A model generated the notes under the pieces. It saw only the letters and a list, made by a program, of their open reading frames with translations. It did not search any database and was not told the origin of the DNA. A stretch of DNA of 64,000 nucleotides from Clostridiaceae bacterium (GTDB taxonomy: Bacteria; Bacillota; Clostridia; Clostridiales; Clostridiaceae). The DNA is taken from NCBI GenBank assembly GCA_014380625.1, contig JACMJL010000033.1, positions 1 through 64,000 of the forward strand, written 5' to 3'. The translations under genes were made by a program, and so were the position numbers. Every line of letters starts with the position of its first letter. Position 1 is the stretch's first letter. Below are positions 1 to 9,212 of the stretch, piece after piece.

Positions 1-1
1 G

Positions 2-385
2 GTTCAATATTTAGGAACAGGAAGAAGAAAGAAATCAATCGCAAGAGTAAGACTTGTACCTGGTGAAGGTAAAATAATCATAAATAAGAGAGATATCGAG
101 AACTATTTCGGACTTGGTACTCTATTAATAATAGTTAACCAACCATTAAACTTAACTTCAACAAAGGATAAATTCGATGTTTTAGTTAATGTACATGGTG
201 GTGGATTCACAGGTCAAGCTGGAGCTATAAGACATGGTATTTCTAGAGCTCTACTTAAAGCTGATGAAACTTTAAGACCAGAACTTAAGAAAGCAGGTTT
301 CTTAACAAGAGACCCAAGAATGAAGGAAAGAAAGAAATACGGTCTTAAGAAAGCTAGAAAAGCATCTCAGTTTTCAAAAAGATAA
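2..385 (+). CDS. rpsI: 30S ribosomal protein S9 (5' truncated by window edge)
   Basis: Frame 2 reads [36 protein letters not shown]...[20 protein letters not shown]...[25 protein letters not shown], the canonical S9 C-terminus. Confidence 0.97.
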   Translation, partial: VQYLGTGRRKKSIARVRLVPGEGKIIINKRDIENYFGLGTLLIIVNQPLNLTSTKDKFDVLVNVHGGGFTGQAGAIRHGISRALLKADETLRPELKKAGFLTRDPRMKERKKYGLKKARKASQFSKR

Positions 386-401
386 TATTTATGAAATTCC
401 A

Positions 402-440
402 AATCCCACAAACATTGTGTTTGTGGGATTTTTCTTTTTT
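402..440 (+). terminator. Rho-independent terminator after rpsI
   Basis: AATCCCACAAAC-loop-TTTGTGGGATT stem followed by TTTTCTTTTTT. Confidence 0.85.
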
Positions 441-534
441 AATTTAAGATCTAGTTCGTGATGCAACAATAATATATGAACTGGTTAGAAAGTTTTGTAA
501 ATTATTAAGCCGTCAAGATTGACGGCTCATTTAT

Positions 535-885
535 TTATTCTCCTATAGGATTTTCAATTAGTGTAGCAAAGATGAATTGGTGAAAATGGTCATCGTCAAC
601 TGTGGTTTTTCCAGAAACGAAGTGTACGTGTCTACCGCCACCAACAGAAATAGCCAGTCCAGTTGTAGCTGAAACTTCATGATGATGATCTTCATAGAAA
701 TCTGAATTACCTAATAGTCGATGGACATGACTATTTCCACGTGGTATAACCTCACCAGTAACTCCTGCAAAACGATGATTGTGGGGTTCTTCTTCTTCTT
801 CAGCGATCATAGTACTACCTTCATACTCGTGTACATGAGTTTGACTCTTTTTGCAATTTTTATTAGAATTTGATGAGTTGTACAT
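535..885 (-). CDS. YmaF-like histidine-rich protein
   Basis: Repeated H-x-H motifs (THVHEYEG, PHNHRFAG, NSHVHRL, DHHHEVSATTG, RHVHFVSGKTT, DHFHQF) typical of YmaF family; GGAGG upstream of the start on the minus strand. Confidence 0.8.
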   Translation of the reverse strand: MYNSSNSNKNCKKSQTHVHEYEGSTMIAEEEEEPHNHRFAGVTGEVIPRGNSHVHRLLGNSDFYEDHHHEVSATTGLAISVGGGRHVHFVSGKTTVDDDHFHQFIFATLIENPIGE

Positions 886-1080
886 AACTCCCCCTCCTTA
901 TATTCAGACAGGCTGACCTGTCTCAACACATAATATGTACAACTAATTAAAGTGTTACTGAGTAATTGAGCACTTGAGTACTTGAGTAACATTGAAAATA
1001 ATATAGTTACCAATATATTAAATAGATATGGTAAGATAGTGAAAAGTACTGTTAAAATAAAACTAAAAAGGAGTAAAAAA

Positions 1081-1644
1081 ATGAGAAAACTAAAATTACA
1101 AGTTCAAGTTTCAGTTGACGGATTCATTTCAGGCTTAAATGGTGAGATGAACTGGATGACTTCCAACTGGGACAATGAACTTATTAAATATGTAAAAGAA
1201 ATAACAGAACCTGTTGACTGCATAGTTCTTGGAAGAAAACTTGCACAAGGTTTTATTCCATATTGGGCTTCTAAACCAGAAGGAGAAGACGCCTTTGGTG
1301 TTGACAAAATGAATAATACAACAAAAGTCATTTTTACAAAAACTCTTGAAATGTCAGAATGGGACAATACCGTTTTAGCAAAAGGTGACCTTGTTGACGA
1401 AATCACTAAACTAAAAAAACAAGATGGTAAAGACATCATCGCTTATGGTGGTGGGACTTTTGTATCGGCTCTAATTAAACAAGGACTTGTTGACGAATTT
1501 CATTTATTAATTAATCCAACTGCAATTGGTAATGGAATGCCAATATTTAAGGGTCTTGAATTCAACCAAAAGTATAAATTGCTTAAGTCAAAATCATTTG
1601 AGTGTGGAATTGTTGTTATTAATTATGAATTAGCTAAAAGTTAA
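1081..1644 (+). CDS. Dihydrofolate reductase family protein (RibD C-terminal-like)
   Basis: MRKLKLQVQVSVDGFISGLNGEMNWM...DCIVLGRKLAQGF...IIAYGGGTFVSALIKQGLVDEFHLLINPTAIGNGMPIF; ATG at 1081 follows an AAGGAG site, so the 982 start is probably too long. Confidence 0.85.
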   Translation: MRKLKLQVQVSVDGFISGLNGEMNWMTSNWDNELIKYVKEITEPVDCIVLGRKLAQGFIPYWASKPEGEDAFGVDKMNNTTKVIFTKTLEMSEWDNTVLAKGDLVDEITKLKKQDGKDIIAYGGGTFVSALIKQGLVDEFHLLINPTAIGNGMPIFKGLEFNQKYKLLKSKSFECGIVVINYELAKS

Positions 1645-1694
1645 AAAATAGAAGACTTTAACCAAATAATTAAAATGAGAGGAGTTAATATGAT

Positions 1695-2111
1695 TTGAAA
1701 AGAAAAATAGGAATTGTAATCTTTGTAGTATTAGTTCTATGCTCCATAATACTAACGCTAAATGTTTATAGAGAAAAAACTGTTACAAGTATTATTGGTA
1801 AGACTGTTACTAATGTCACAAAAATTGAATTAATTGAAAATGAAACTATAACAAACACAATTACTGATAAACAAATTGTGGGTGATATTATAAAAAATAT
1901 TGGCAAAACAAAAGTAAAAAAAGCATTAGAGCAACCAGGTCTTGTTCCATATTCAAGGTATACGTATATACAATTTTATAAAAATGATAAAGTAATAGTT
2001 ATAATGTCTTTTGATAATGGTAGAGGCTATATTGATATAGGCCGTACTGAATATCATTTAATTAGTGAAGGAATGTCACTTCAACAATTTAAAAATGCTA
2101 TTAATAAATAG
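1695..2111 (+). CDS. Hypothetical membrane-anchored/secreted protein
   Basis: ORF with one N-terminal hydrophobic segment; probable TTG start after AGGAG. Confidence 0.6.
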   Translation: MKRKIGIVIFVVLVLCSIILTLNVYREKTVTSIIGKTVTNVTKIELIENETITNTITDKQIVGDIIKNIGKTKVKKALEQPGLVPYSRYTYIQFYKNDKVIVIMSFDNGRGYIDIGRTEYHLISEGMSLQQFKNAINK

Positions 2112-2193
2112 TACCTATTAGTGCATGCATAAAAAATTGAATCTTGCAGACAATATCATATGTAATTAATATTTAATACAGGAGGTATGACAA

Positions 2194-2376
2194 ATGATAC
2201 AACAGAAAATGAACCATGCTAACGCAGGAGTTAAGTGCATCGTTAATACTTGTCACTATTATATGCAGGGTGATCAATGTTCAGCGGAAAGAATAGAAGT
2301 TCAACCTAAAAATGCGCGTGATACACAAGAAACAGATTGTGCAACATTTATTACAGAAGCACAAGCAAATTTATAA
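2194..2376 (+). CDS. DUF1540 domain-containing small Cys protein
   Basis: VKCIVNTCHYYMQGDQCSAERIEV...DCATF matches the DUF1540 Cys pattern; strong AGGAGG. Confidence 0.8.
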   Translation: MIQQKMNHANAGVKCIVNTCHYYMQGDQCSAERIEVQPKNARDTQETDCATFITEAQANL

Positions 2377-2443
2377 GGTTCCATAACATATTAGCACGTT
2401 AGGGTATGATCCTTAGTAAGTTTCTTCTAAAGTCAATTTACTA

Positions 2444-2491
2444 TATACCGTATTATTCAGTAAGATGAATTTTACGGTATTTTTTTAAAAA
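2444..2491 (+). terminator. Putative Rho-independent terminator
   Basis: ATACCGTA...TTACGGTAT stem followed by T7. Confidence 0.6.
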
Positions 2492-2605
2492 GAATAAAGT
2501 ATTCAAACAATCTAGAAGTTTCCTGCAGGGTGAAGGATAGCAAGTATAATTTACTTTGCACTTGTTTATACTATCATTAATAACTTTGTATTGGAGTAGG
2601 GTAAT

Positions 2606-3199
2606 ATGAATATTGGTTGGAATATAGAAACATATTTATCAATTTTATCTTTGGCACTTACAGGCATTCTTTCTTTTCTTGTTATAAAAATTGATTGGAA
2701 AAGATATGGCTTTCTATTTGTGTTAAGTGCAATTATTGGTGTAATACTGTGCTATATTTTTATTTACATGGATTTATATACATTTCCATATAGACTTTTC
2801 CCGAAAATTTCAAAGATACCATTTACACTTATCTTAACCATATTTCCCTTTTATGTTTTGCTAGGAGTAAGATATAGCCCTAAGTCATGGCCTTTTAAGA
2901 TACCATTTTATTGGGCTATTGTTCATTTTGGTGTATTTACTGAGGCTTGGGCTGAAAATAGAACACAACTTATTAAGTATAATCCAACGTGGGACCTATG
3001 GGATTCATATACCTGGTGGTGGATATTTCTACTAGTATTTGAATGGGTTGGTGGTTTAATAATATCTCCGGAGCTAAGAAAACCTCTTGACCAAGAATTG
3101 TTAAGGTATGGTCAATTAGGCTGGTTTATTTTGCATTTCATCTTAATAAGCACAATTTTTACAGCTGGGGTCTATGCAGGCAAGGTGTTGTTTAAGTAA
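2606..3199 (+). CDS. Polytopic membrane protein (CBO0543-like)
   Basis: Several hydrophobic helices; Trp-rich C-terminal half resembling CBO0543-type clostridial membrane proteins. Confidence 0.5.
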   Translation: MNIGWNIETYLSILSLALTGILSFLVIKIDWKRYGFLFVLSAIIGVILCYIFIYMDLYTFPYRLFPKISKIPFTLILTIFPFYVLLGVRYSPKSWPFKIPFYWAIVHFGVFTEAWAENRTQLIKYNPTWDLWDSYTWWWIFLLVFEWVGGLIISPELRKPLDQELLRYGQLGWFILHFILISTIFTAGVYAGKVLFK

Positions 3200-3260
3200 A
3201 GGTTATATACAAAGAATTAATTAAAAGAAGAACTACTATTTAGTTGTTTATCAAAACCAA

Positions 3261-4070
3261 TTATTGTTTATTTTTAAAAGACCTTAGAACGGTGCAGATA
3301 TCTTCCACCTCATCAAAGGTCAAATTATTAAAATCATCTAATTTACCTTTAATGATTTCCATAGTCTCATCTTTAAAGGTACTTGTCTCAGCCTTTTTCC
3401 CTATGAAAAATGTTGAAATAGTTCCTGTAAGCATACCAATAAAGCCAATTCCAACAAGCATTAAAATTGAGGCGATTATTCTACCAGGTCCAGTTGTAGG
3501 TGAGATATCTCCGTATCCTACAGTTGTTATAGTAACAAAACTCCACCATAGACTATCTAAAATAGGCTTATCTTCAGCTAGGTGCATACCCATAGCTCCA
3601 AAGGCAACAGTACTCATAGTTATCCACAGTACATATTGAAAGTTATTTGTTTTAAGAAAAGGTGAAATTTTGTTTTTAAATTTTTGAAGAAAAATAATAG
3701 CACGTAACAACTTAATAATTCTTAGTATTTTTAGTAATTTAGTAAGCTTAGTAATTCTAAATATCCTAGCAGCTTGGAATACAGAATTAAATGGTAGTAT
3801 TGCAATTAAATCAATAATATTTTTCTTGAAGAAAAGCTTTTTATTATCAGCCAAAAAGAGCCTAATAAAATAATCTATTGTAAAAACTAATAAAACTATC
3901 TCATCCAGTATATAAAAAACATTGATTTCAAGAGTATTCAGGTCATAAGAATATTCAAATATAAGCATTACAACAGCTAATATTGATAAAGTAGCTATTG
4001 TTACTTCATAAACTAGTAGAAATGTACTATTTTTCTTGATTCGTAATAAAAACTTTTTAATTGTAATCAC
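3261..4070 (-). CDS. Voltage-gated-like potassium channel / ion transporter
   Basis: Selectivity filter TITTVGYGDISP, preceding voltage-sensor-like helices (ARIFRITKLTKLLKILRIIKLLRAI). Confidence 0.88.
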   Translation of the reverse strand: MITIKKFLLRIKKNSTFLLVYEVTIATLSILAVVMLIFEYSYDLNTLEINVFYILDEIVLLVFTIDYFIRLFLADNKKLFFKKNIIDLIAILPFNSVFQAARIFRITKLTKLLKILRIIKLLRAIIFLQKFKNKISPFLKTNNFQYVLWITMSTVAFGAMGMHLAEDKPILDSLWWSFVTITTVGYGDISPTTGPGRIIASILMLVGIGFIGMLTGTISTFFIGKKAETSTFKDETMEIIKGKLDDFNNLTFDEVEDICTVLRSFKNKQ

Positions 4071-4244
4071 CCCTAATTGTCCAATATTAGAACATATTCG
4101 TTTAATAAAAAAAAAATCCTGCTAATTAGTATAAATCTTATAAGTATATTGTGAAGTTAGTGAAATTATTTAAAGAAAATTAAAGAATTATAAGATATAA
4201 TAGGAGGACAAGCAAAAAAATACGTTTAAGAAAGAAGGGTTCAG

Positions 4245-5450
4245 TTGAAGGATATTTTAAAATGCATAATTGGTTTTAAAAGGAGTAAGATATCATTAAT
4301 AACATTAGTTGCATCATTAATAATACTTTTTGTGGGCTGTTCAGCTGTACCGCAAGTAGATAAACCACTTACAAATAATACAGCCATGGTATCAGGACAA
4401 TTGAAGGTACACTATATTGACGTTGGCCAAGGTGATAGTATTTTAATTCAACAAGGCTCTGAAAATATGCTTATTGATACGGGTACCAATTCTTCTGCCA
4501 AATCCTTAATTAATTATTTAGAAGCTCAGAATATAAAGAAAATAGATGTTTTGGTTCTCACCCATCCACATGAAGATCATATCGGTGGAGCTGATGTTGT
4601 TATTAAAGAATTTGATATTGGAGCCATTTATATGCCTAAAATAACAAGCACTACTGAAACCTTTAAAGATGTGATAAGTGCAATAAGTAGTAAAGGACTA
4701 AAGATAATATCCCCAAAACCAGGAGATATAATAAAATTAGGCGACGCTGTTAGTACTATTTTAGGTCCTATTAGCTCTAATGATAAAGATTTAAACACAT
4801 ATTCAATTGTTCTTAAATTAGCTTTTGGAAATAATAAATTCTTATTTACTGGGGATGCAGAAGCTTCAACTGAAAAGGATATGATTAACAAAGGTTATGA
4901 TTTATCAGCAGATATTTTAAAAGTTGGACATCATGGCAGTGATACTTCAACTTCTCAAGGATTTTTGGATAAAGTTAATCCTAAATACGCAATTATTAGT
5001 GTAGGAAAAGAAAATAATTACGGACATCCACATTTGCTGACTATGGACAAGCTAAAGATTAAGAATATACCAGTCTATAGAACAGATGAAAAGGGAACTA
5101 TATTAGTTACAAGTGATGGTAATAATATAACCTTTAATTCTAAGGTTGAAAGCAGTACACAAACTCCGGTACCGCAAACAGAGGAGAATGTGAATGTGTC
5201 AGCAAGTGTAGATAATCCAACACCCATACAGAACTCCACCATAAATTTAAGCGTAGGTGGACCGGCAGGTGCGTCAGTTACAGCAGTTTGTCATTTTAAG
5301 AGTACAAACACTACTTATAATGGAAGGGTAGGGACGCCTATAGCAATTAAAGTGGGAAAAGCTTCTCATGGGGTTACTGTTAATATAGATATTGTGGTTA
5401 GCATTAATGGTAAAGTTTATAATACACAAACTTCCTTTACAACAAAATAG
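4245..5450 (+). CDS. ComEC/Rec2-like MBL-fold metallohydrolase, lipoprotein, with C-terminal extension
   Basis: VHYIDVGQGDSILIQ, THPHEDHIGG, FTGDAE, LKVGHHGSDTSTS; lipobox-like LIILFVGC. Confidence 0.88.
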   Translation: MKDILKCIIGFKRSKISLITLVASLIILFVGCSAVPQVDKPLTNNTAMVSGQLKVHYIDVGQGDSILIQQGSENMLIDTGTNSSAKSLINYLEAQNIKKIDVLVLTHPHEDHIGGADVVIKEFDIGAIYMPKITSTTETFKDVISAISSKGLKIISPKPGDIIKLGDAVSTILGPISSNDKDLNTYSIVLKLAFGNNKFLFTGDAEASTEKDMINKGYDLSADILKVGHHGSDTSTSQGFLDKVNPKYAIISVGKENNYGHPHLLTMDKLKIKNIPVYRTDEKGTILVTSDGNNITFNSKVESSTQTPVPQTEENVNVSASVDNPTPIQNSTINLSVGGPAGASVTAVCHFKSTNTTYNGRVGTPIAIKVGKASHGVTVNIDIVVSINGKVYNTQTSFTTK

Positions 5451-5520
5451 ACAAGGAAATTTATGTTGTCTCAAAGTCTCTAAAGCAAGGGTGCTAAGTT
5501 TTCAAAATTATTTATTTAAA

Positions 5521-5547
5521 AGAGAGGAGTATATCCTCTCTTTTTTT
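5521..5547 (+). terminator. Rho-independent terminator
   Basis: AGAGAGGA-GTATA-TCCTCTCT followed by T6. Confidence 0.85.
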
Positions 5548-5593
5548 ACGCAAAATAGAACAAGAAAAATAATTATATTTTGGAGGCGAAATC

Positions 5594-6295
5594 TTGAAAC
5601 ATAAAAATTATATGGTACTTATATTGGTATTAATGTTAACAATACTTACAAAGTCTACAACTGTAGGTGCAGAAACTAGTGAAGAAAATGAAGGGGAAAA
5701 GCTTATACTTATAGATCCAGGGCATGGAGGTTATGACGGAGGCGCAGATGGAAATGGAGTAAAAGAAAAAAATATAAACTTAAGTATAAGTTTATTATTA
5801 AAAGAGGAATTAATTAAACAAGGTTTCGATGTAATGATGACTAGAGAAAAGGACGAAGCCTTAAAGTTAGATACTGTGAAGTTTAAAACACATAAAGCAG
5901 AAGATTTAGCAGCGCGCTGTAAGATTAAAAGTGAATCCAATTGTGATCTTTTTATTAGCATTCATATGAATACATATCCAGAAAGTCAGTACTCTGGAGG
6001 CCAGGTGTGGTACTCGCGAAATCCAGAAAGTCGTAAGTTAGCAGACTTAATTCAAAGAAATTTTAGAAAGTACATCGATGATAAAAACAAAAGGGTAGCT
6101 AAACCAGCTTTAGATGCTTTTAAGATGTTAAGGAGTGTAGATACTATGCCCGGAGTTCTAGTAGAATGTGGTTTTATATCTAACCCAGAGGAGGCAGGAA
6201 AACTCAATAATAAGGATTATCAGAAAAGTATTGCTGAGAGTATAACTCGAGCTATAATGGAATACTTTGAAAATAATAAGCTACCTAAAGGTTAA
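5594..6295 (+). CDS. N-acetylmuramoyl-L-alanine amidase (Amidase_3, CwlD-like)
   Basis: LILIDPGHGGYDGGADGNGVKEKNINLSI, FISIHMNTYPESQYSGGQVWY, GVLVECGFISNPEEA. Confidence 0.9.
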   Translation: MKHKNYMVLILVLMLTILTKSTTVGAETSEENEGEKLILIDPGHGGYDGGADGNGVKEKNINLSISLLLKEELIKQGFDVMMTREKDEALKLDTVKFKTHKAEDLAARCKIKSESNCDLFISIHMNTYPESQYSGGQVWYSRNPESRKLADLIQRNFRKYIDDKNKRVAKPALDAFKMLRSVDTMPGVLVECGFISNPEEAGKLNNKDYQKSIAESITRAIMEYFENNKLPKG

Positions 6296-6572
6296 TGAAT
6301 TTTCTGTAACATAAATCCCCGAAGAGATAACACCATAATAAAATATGACACCTATTAAATGAGTATAAAGTTATCTATTATTATAAATAGATGGAATTAC
6401 TTTTATTGTAACATAATACTAAAATGTTCCAAAAACAATAAATATAGGAGGGGATTATGGCAAAAAAGAAAACGTTGTCATAAAAGTTCTGCTTGCACTA
6501 TGCTTCCAGAATTAATATTAGCACAGTCTTTTATAGACTAAATTAGAAAAACTAATAAGGAGGGATCTGCAA

Positions 6573-7214
6573 ATGAAGCTAAAAAAGAAAATACTTAGTT
6601 TACTTACCTTGTTTGCCTTCACATTTCTGTTTTGCCTACCTGTATATGCAACGCCGGTAAATGATATTAAAGCCTATTTAGAGAATCTAGGGGTTCCGGA
6701 AAGTCAATGTGGCAATATTATAGAGTACTTGCAAAAGGTAAATATATCTGATAGTAACTATCAAAGTATATTAGCTAAGATTGATAGTACTGTTCTTTTA
6801 CTCAAGGGCAGCAAAGATATCACAAGTCTTGATATAACAACAGAAACACAGATTGAAAAAAACATGACGGAGGCTTTTTCTATTTTAGGGTTGTCAGCAA
6901 CCTTTAGTTCAGGTTCGGATGGAAACATTATCATTAATGTTAAAGATTCCAGTGGTACAAGTATGCTATCTATGGATTCACAGGGGACAAATGATTTTTT
7001 AACAAATTTTGATGGAAATGTACTTAAAACTACGATAACCTCCGCACGACAATTCTCCAATAATGCAGATAAAGGTAAATTTGACCCAGTATCAGGGATA
7101 ATGAAAGCAACAGCAACAAATAATGGTAACTATATTTTATTAGGTATTTCTTTAATTATTATTTCTTCCATTTGGATACTTAGAAGTGCCGTTACTAAAA
7201 GACAAAAAATATGA
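6573..7214 (+). CDS. Processed acidic surface protein-like; secreted candidate sortase substrate
   Basis: Sec signal peptide, C-terminal hydrophobic helix plus basic tail (NGNYILLGISLIIISSIWILRSAVTKRQKI), directly upstream of and overlapping the sortase gene. Confidence 0.6.
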   Translation: MKLKKKILSLLTLFAFTFLFCLPVYATPVNDIKAYLENLGVPESQCGNIIEYLQKVNISDSNYQSILAKIDSTVLLLKGSKDITSLDITTETQIEKNMTEAFSILGLSATFSSGSDGNIIINVKDSSGTSMLSMDSQGTNDFLTNFDGNVLKTTITSARQFSNNADKGKFDPVSGIMKATATNNGNYILLGISLIIISSIWILRSAVTKRQKI

Positions 7215-7825
7215 TAAGTTTTAAAAAAAAGGGGATTAGTTTTGGAATTCCTATTTTCCTATTTATAGTTGGTGTTCTTATAACAATCTCTGCTGGCTGG
7301 AGATTGGTAAGCCAAACTTATCTTATACAAAAGAGTATAGCGAAACAACCACAAAATCAAGCTCCTGAAAGGAAATTTAATATTAATAATACGCTAATGC
7401 AACGGCCTAAACTTGGTGAGGAGTTTGCTGAAATGGTAATTTCTTCAGTATCTTTAGATTATCCAATAATTCATGGTGATAGGGATGAAGACTTGGAAAA
7501 GGGCATAGGTCACTTTGCCGGTAGTACTCTTCCAGGTGAAAGTGGGAATGTAGTTATATGTGGACATAGAGACACGGTTTTTAAGAAATTACAATATGTA
7601 AAAGTGGGAGAAGAAATAACAATTAAGACTAATTATGCTTCATTTATTTATAAGGTTTCAAAAATTAGAATAGTTGAGGCTGATGACAAAACAGTAGTAG
7701 TACCAAGTGATAAAGAGTTATTAACAATGTATACTTGCTACCCCTTCAGCTATATTGGACATGCACCTAAGAGATATGTAATTGTGGCTGATTATGTTAG
7801 TAGCAACAAGAATAAAAAAACCTAA
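7211..7825 (+). CDS. Class D-like sortase
   Basis: IIHGDRDEDLEKGIGHFAGSTLPGESGNVVICGHRDTVFKKL (catalytic His), TMYTCYPFSYIGHAPKRYVIVADYV (TLxTC and Arg). Confidence 0.9.
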   Translation: MISFKKKGISFGIPIFLFIVGVLITISAGWRLVSQTYLIQKSIAKQPQNQAPERKFNINNTLMQRPKLGEEFAEMVISSVSLDYPIIHGDRDEDLEKGIGHFAGSTLPGESGNVVICGHRDTVFKKLQYVKVGEEITIKTNYASFIYKVSKIRIVEADDKTVVVPSDKELLTMYTCYPFSYIGHAPKRYVIVADYVSSNKNKKT

Positions 7826-7841
7826 GCTGAAAGTGAGAAAT

Positions 7842-8720
7842 ATGAAGATAGTTAAAAATATAGTATTTTTTATTTTAGGTCTGTTTTTAGTTTTTAATAT
7901 TGTCTTTGTAACATTAGGTCTGTTTGTACATTTTAAATTATATAATTACAATTATTATATTTCTAAGTTTAATAGCTGTGATTACTATCATGCTATCTCA
8001 ATGAAATCAATTACAAAGCTCTCAAGTTTATCTAGTACAACTAACATACCTAAGGAGGCCTTCAAAGCATATTCTGATGAAACATGGATTAAGAGTCAAG
8101 TAAATAATTATACAAAACATCTTATTCAGTATGTTACTTTTAAAAAAGAAAGTCCATATAATATTGATTTTCGAATGCCAGGGCTTAAATTTGATAAAAG
8201 TATGAATAAATATCTTGAAAGTAATAATATGCTATTAGATAAAAACATCTCAGATGAGATTAGTACTGTCAAAAGGGAGTCAGAAGAAGTAATTGATGAT
8301 AGTATTAATATCTTTGATTTGAAAGGTATAGTTGCATATGAGGACTTTCAAGTTGTGAGAAAATCATTAGGATTTATTTATTCCAATATTTTTGTGTACT
8401 GTAGTGGTCTAGGGCTTTTACTAATATTAATTTTAATTTATTATAGAAAGGTTTTTTATAATATCTTATTATGGTATGGTTATTCATTTGTTGCTGCAGG
8501 GGCACTGATATTTTTCTTTTCTTTTACACCCTATTTTATTAATTTTTCAAGGATTATGTCTCTTATGGAGGATGAACACATAAGGGTATTAATAACTTCC
8601 ATAATAGATGGGTTCGATAAATATTTTATAGAAGCTGGAGTTATCATAGTAGTTTTAGGCCTTAGTTTAATTTGGATTTCATCTAAAAAAACTATAAATT
8701 ATAACTTGAAGATAGGATAA
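7842..8720 (+). CDS. Hypothetical membrane protein in the sortase/GH16 gene block
   Basis: ORF with N-terminal TM and several C-terminal TM helices; ATG at 7842 more likely than the 7782 start. Confidence 0.55.
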   Translation: MKIVKNIVFFILGLFLVFNIVFVTLGLFVHFKLYNYNYYISKFNSCDYYHAISMKSITKLSSLSSTTNIPKEAFKAYSDETWIKSQVNNYTKHLIQYVTFKKESPYNIDFRMPGLKFDKSMNKYLESNNMLLDKNISDEISTVKRESEEVIDDSINIFDLKGIVAYEDFQVVRKSLGFIYSNIFVYCSGLGLLLILILIYYRKVFYNILLWYGYSFVAAGALIFFFSFTPYFINFSRIMSLMEDEHIRVLITSIIDGFDKYFIEAGVIIVVLGLSLIWISSKKTINYNLKIG

Positions 8721-8776
8721 AGGGTTAGAAGGGTGATCAAGGACTTTAATTTTACAGGAGAGGGGAATTTCTATCT

Positions 8777-9208
8777 ATGTTAAGGAAAGGTATGTTTTTA
8801 ATTATTCTACCCTTAATAATTGGTATAGGGATTTATGCACTTTTTAGAAGCAGTGATATGGTTATTTTCTCCTGGTTTCCAGTATTTAAAACTGTTAAAG
8901 ATATGGTTAAGTTAAATTCTAGCTTGGATTTTTTAAATCCTGTAATAAAAAATTATATTTTATTTTCTGTGCCTGATGGATTATGGTTATACTCATTTAC
9001 TAGTAGTATGATTCTAATTTGGAAGAAATCTAATTTTAGATATAAGAATTTATGGATGTTTTCAGGTGGAATTATTGCTATAAGTCATGAGGTAGGACAA
9101 AGATTAGGTTTATTTAGTGGTACCTATGATGTAAAGGATTTAACTACATATTTAATTGCAACTATAGTGGCAGTAAGTGTAACTAATATTTTTTTTAAGG
9201 AGGCTTAA
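8777..9208 (+). CDS. VanZ-like small membrane protein
   Basis: AISHEVGQRLGLFSGTYDVKDLTTYLIA resembles the VanZ ExxQ...GxFDxxDlxxN pattern; 4 hydrophobic segments. Confidence 0.5.
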   Translation: MLRKGMFLIILPLIIGIGIYALFRSSDMVIFSWFPVFKTVKDMVKLNSSLDFLNPVIKNYILFSVPDGLWLYSFTSSMILIWKKSNFRYKNLWMFSGGIIAISHEVGQRLGLFSGTYDVKDLTTYLIATIVAVSVTNIFFKEA

Positions 9209-9212
9209 TAAT

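Noticed and set aside
807-1013. Minus-strand ORF across the ymaF-like promoter region
   Set aside because: Overlaps the YmaF-like start and the intergenic region; no coding signature.
1104-1439. Antisense ORF opposite the DHFR-like gene (and similar minus-strand ORFs in the track such as 4628-4891, 11495-11818, 34728-35075, 57925-58263)
   Set aside because: Complete overlap with strongly supported coding genes on the other strand, Ser/Leu/Ile-rich composition typical of antisense frames, and no recognisable motif.
2519-2585. TCCTGCAGGG and partial GATAG...GTATAA / TTATAC...TATC symmetry before the 2606 gene
   Set aside because: Weak, short pairing in AT-rich DNA; insufficient for a repeat or operator call.
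3244-3639. + strand ORF inside the potassium-channel gene
   Set aside because: Antisense to a channel gene with an intact TVGYGD filter; no family resemblance.
4095-4160. AAATCCTGC-containing intergenic sequence resembling the roughly 38-nt repeat family
   Set aside because: Only the short AATCCTGC core matches; the rest does not align, so it was not counted as a copy.
6359-6541. Small ORF upstream of the sortase substrate
   Set aside because: Atypical amino-acid composition, no convincing start/RBS in this frame and no homology signal; likely leader sequence.
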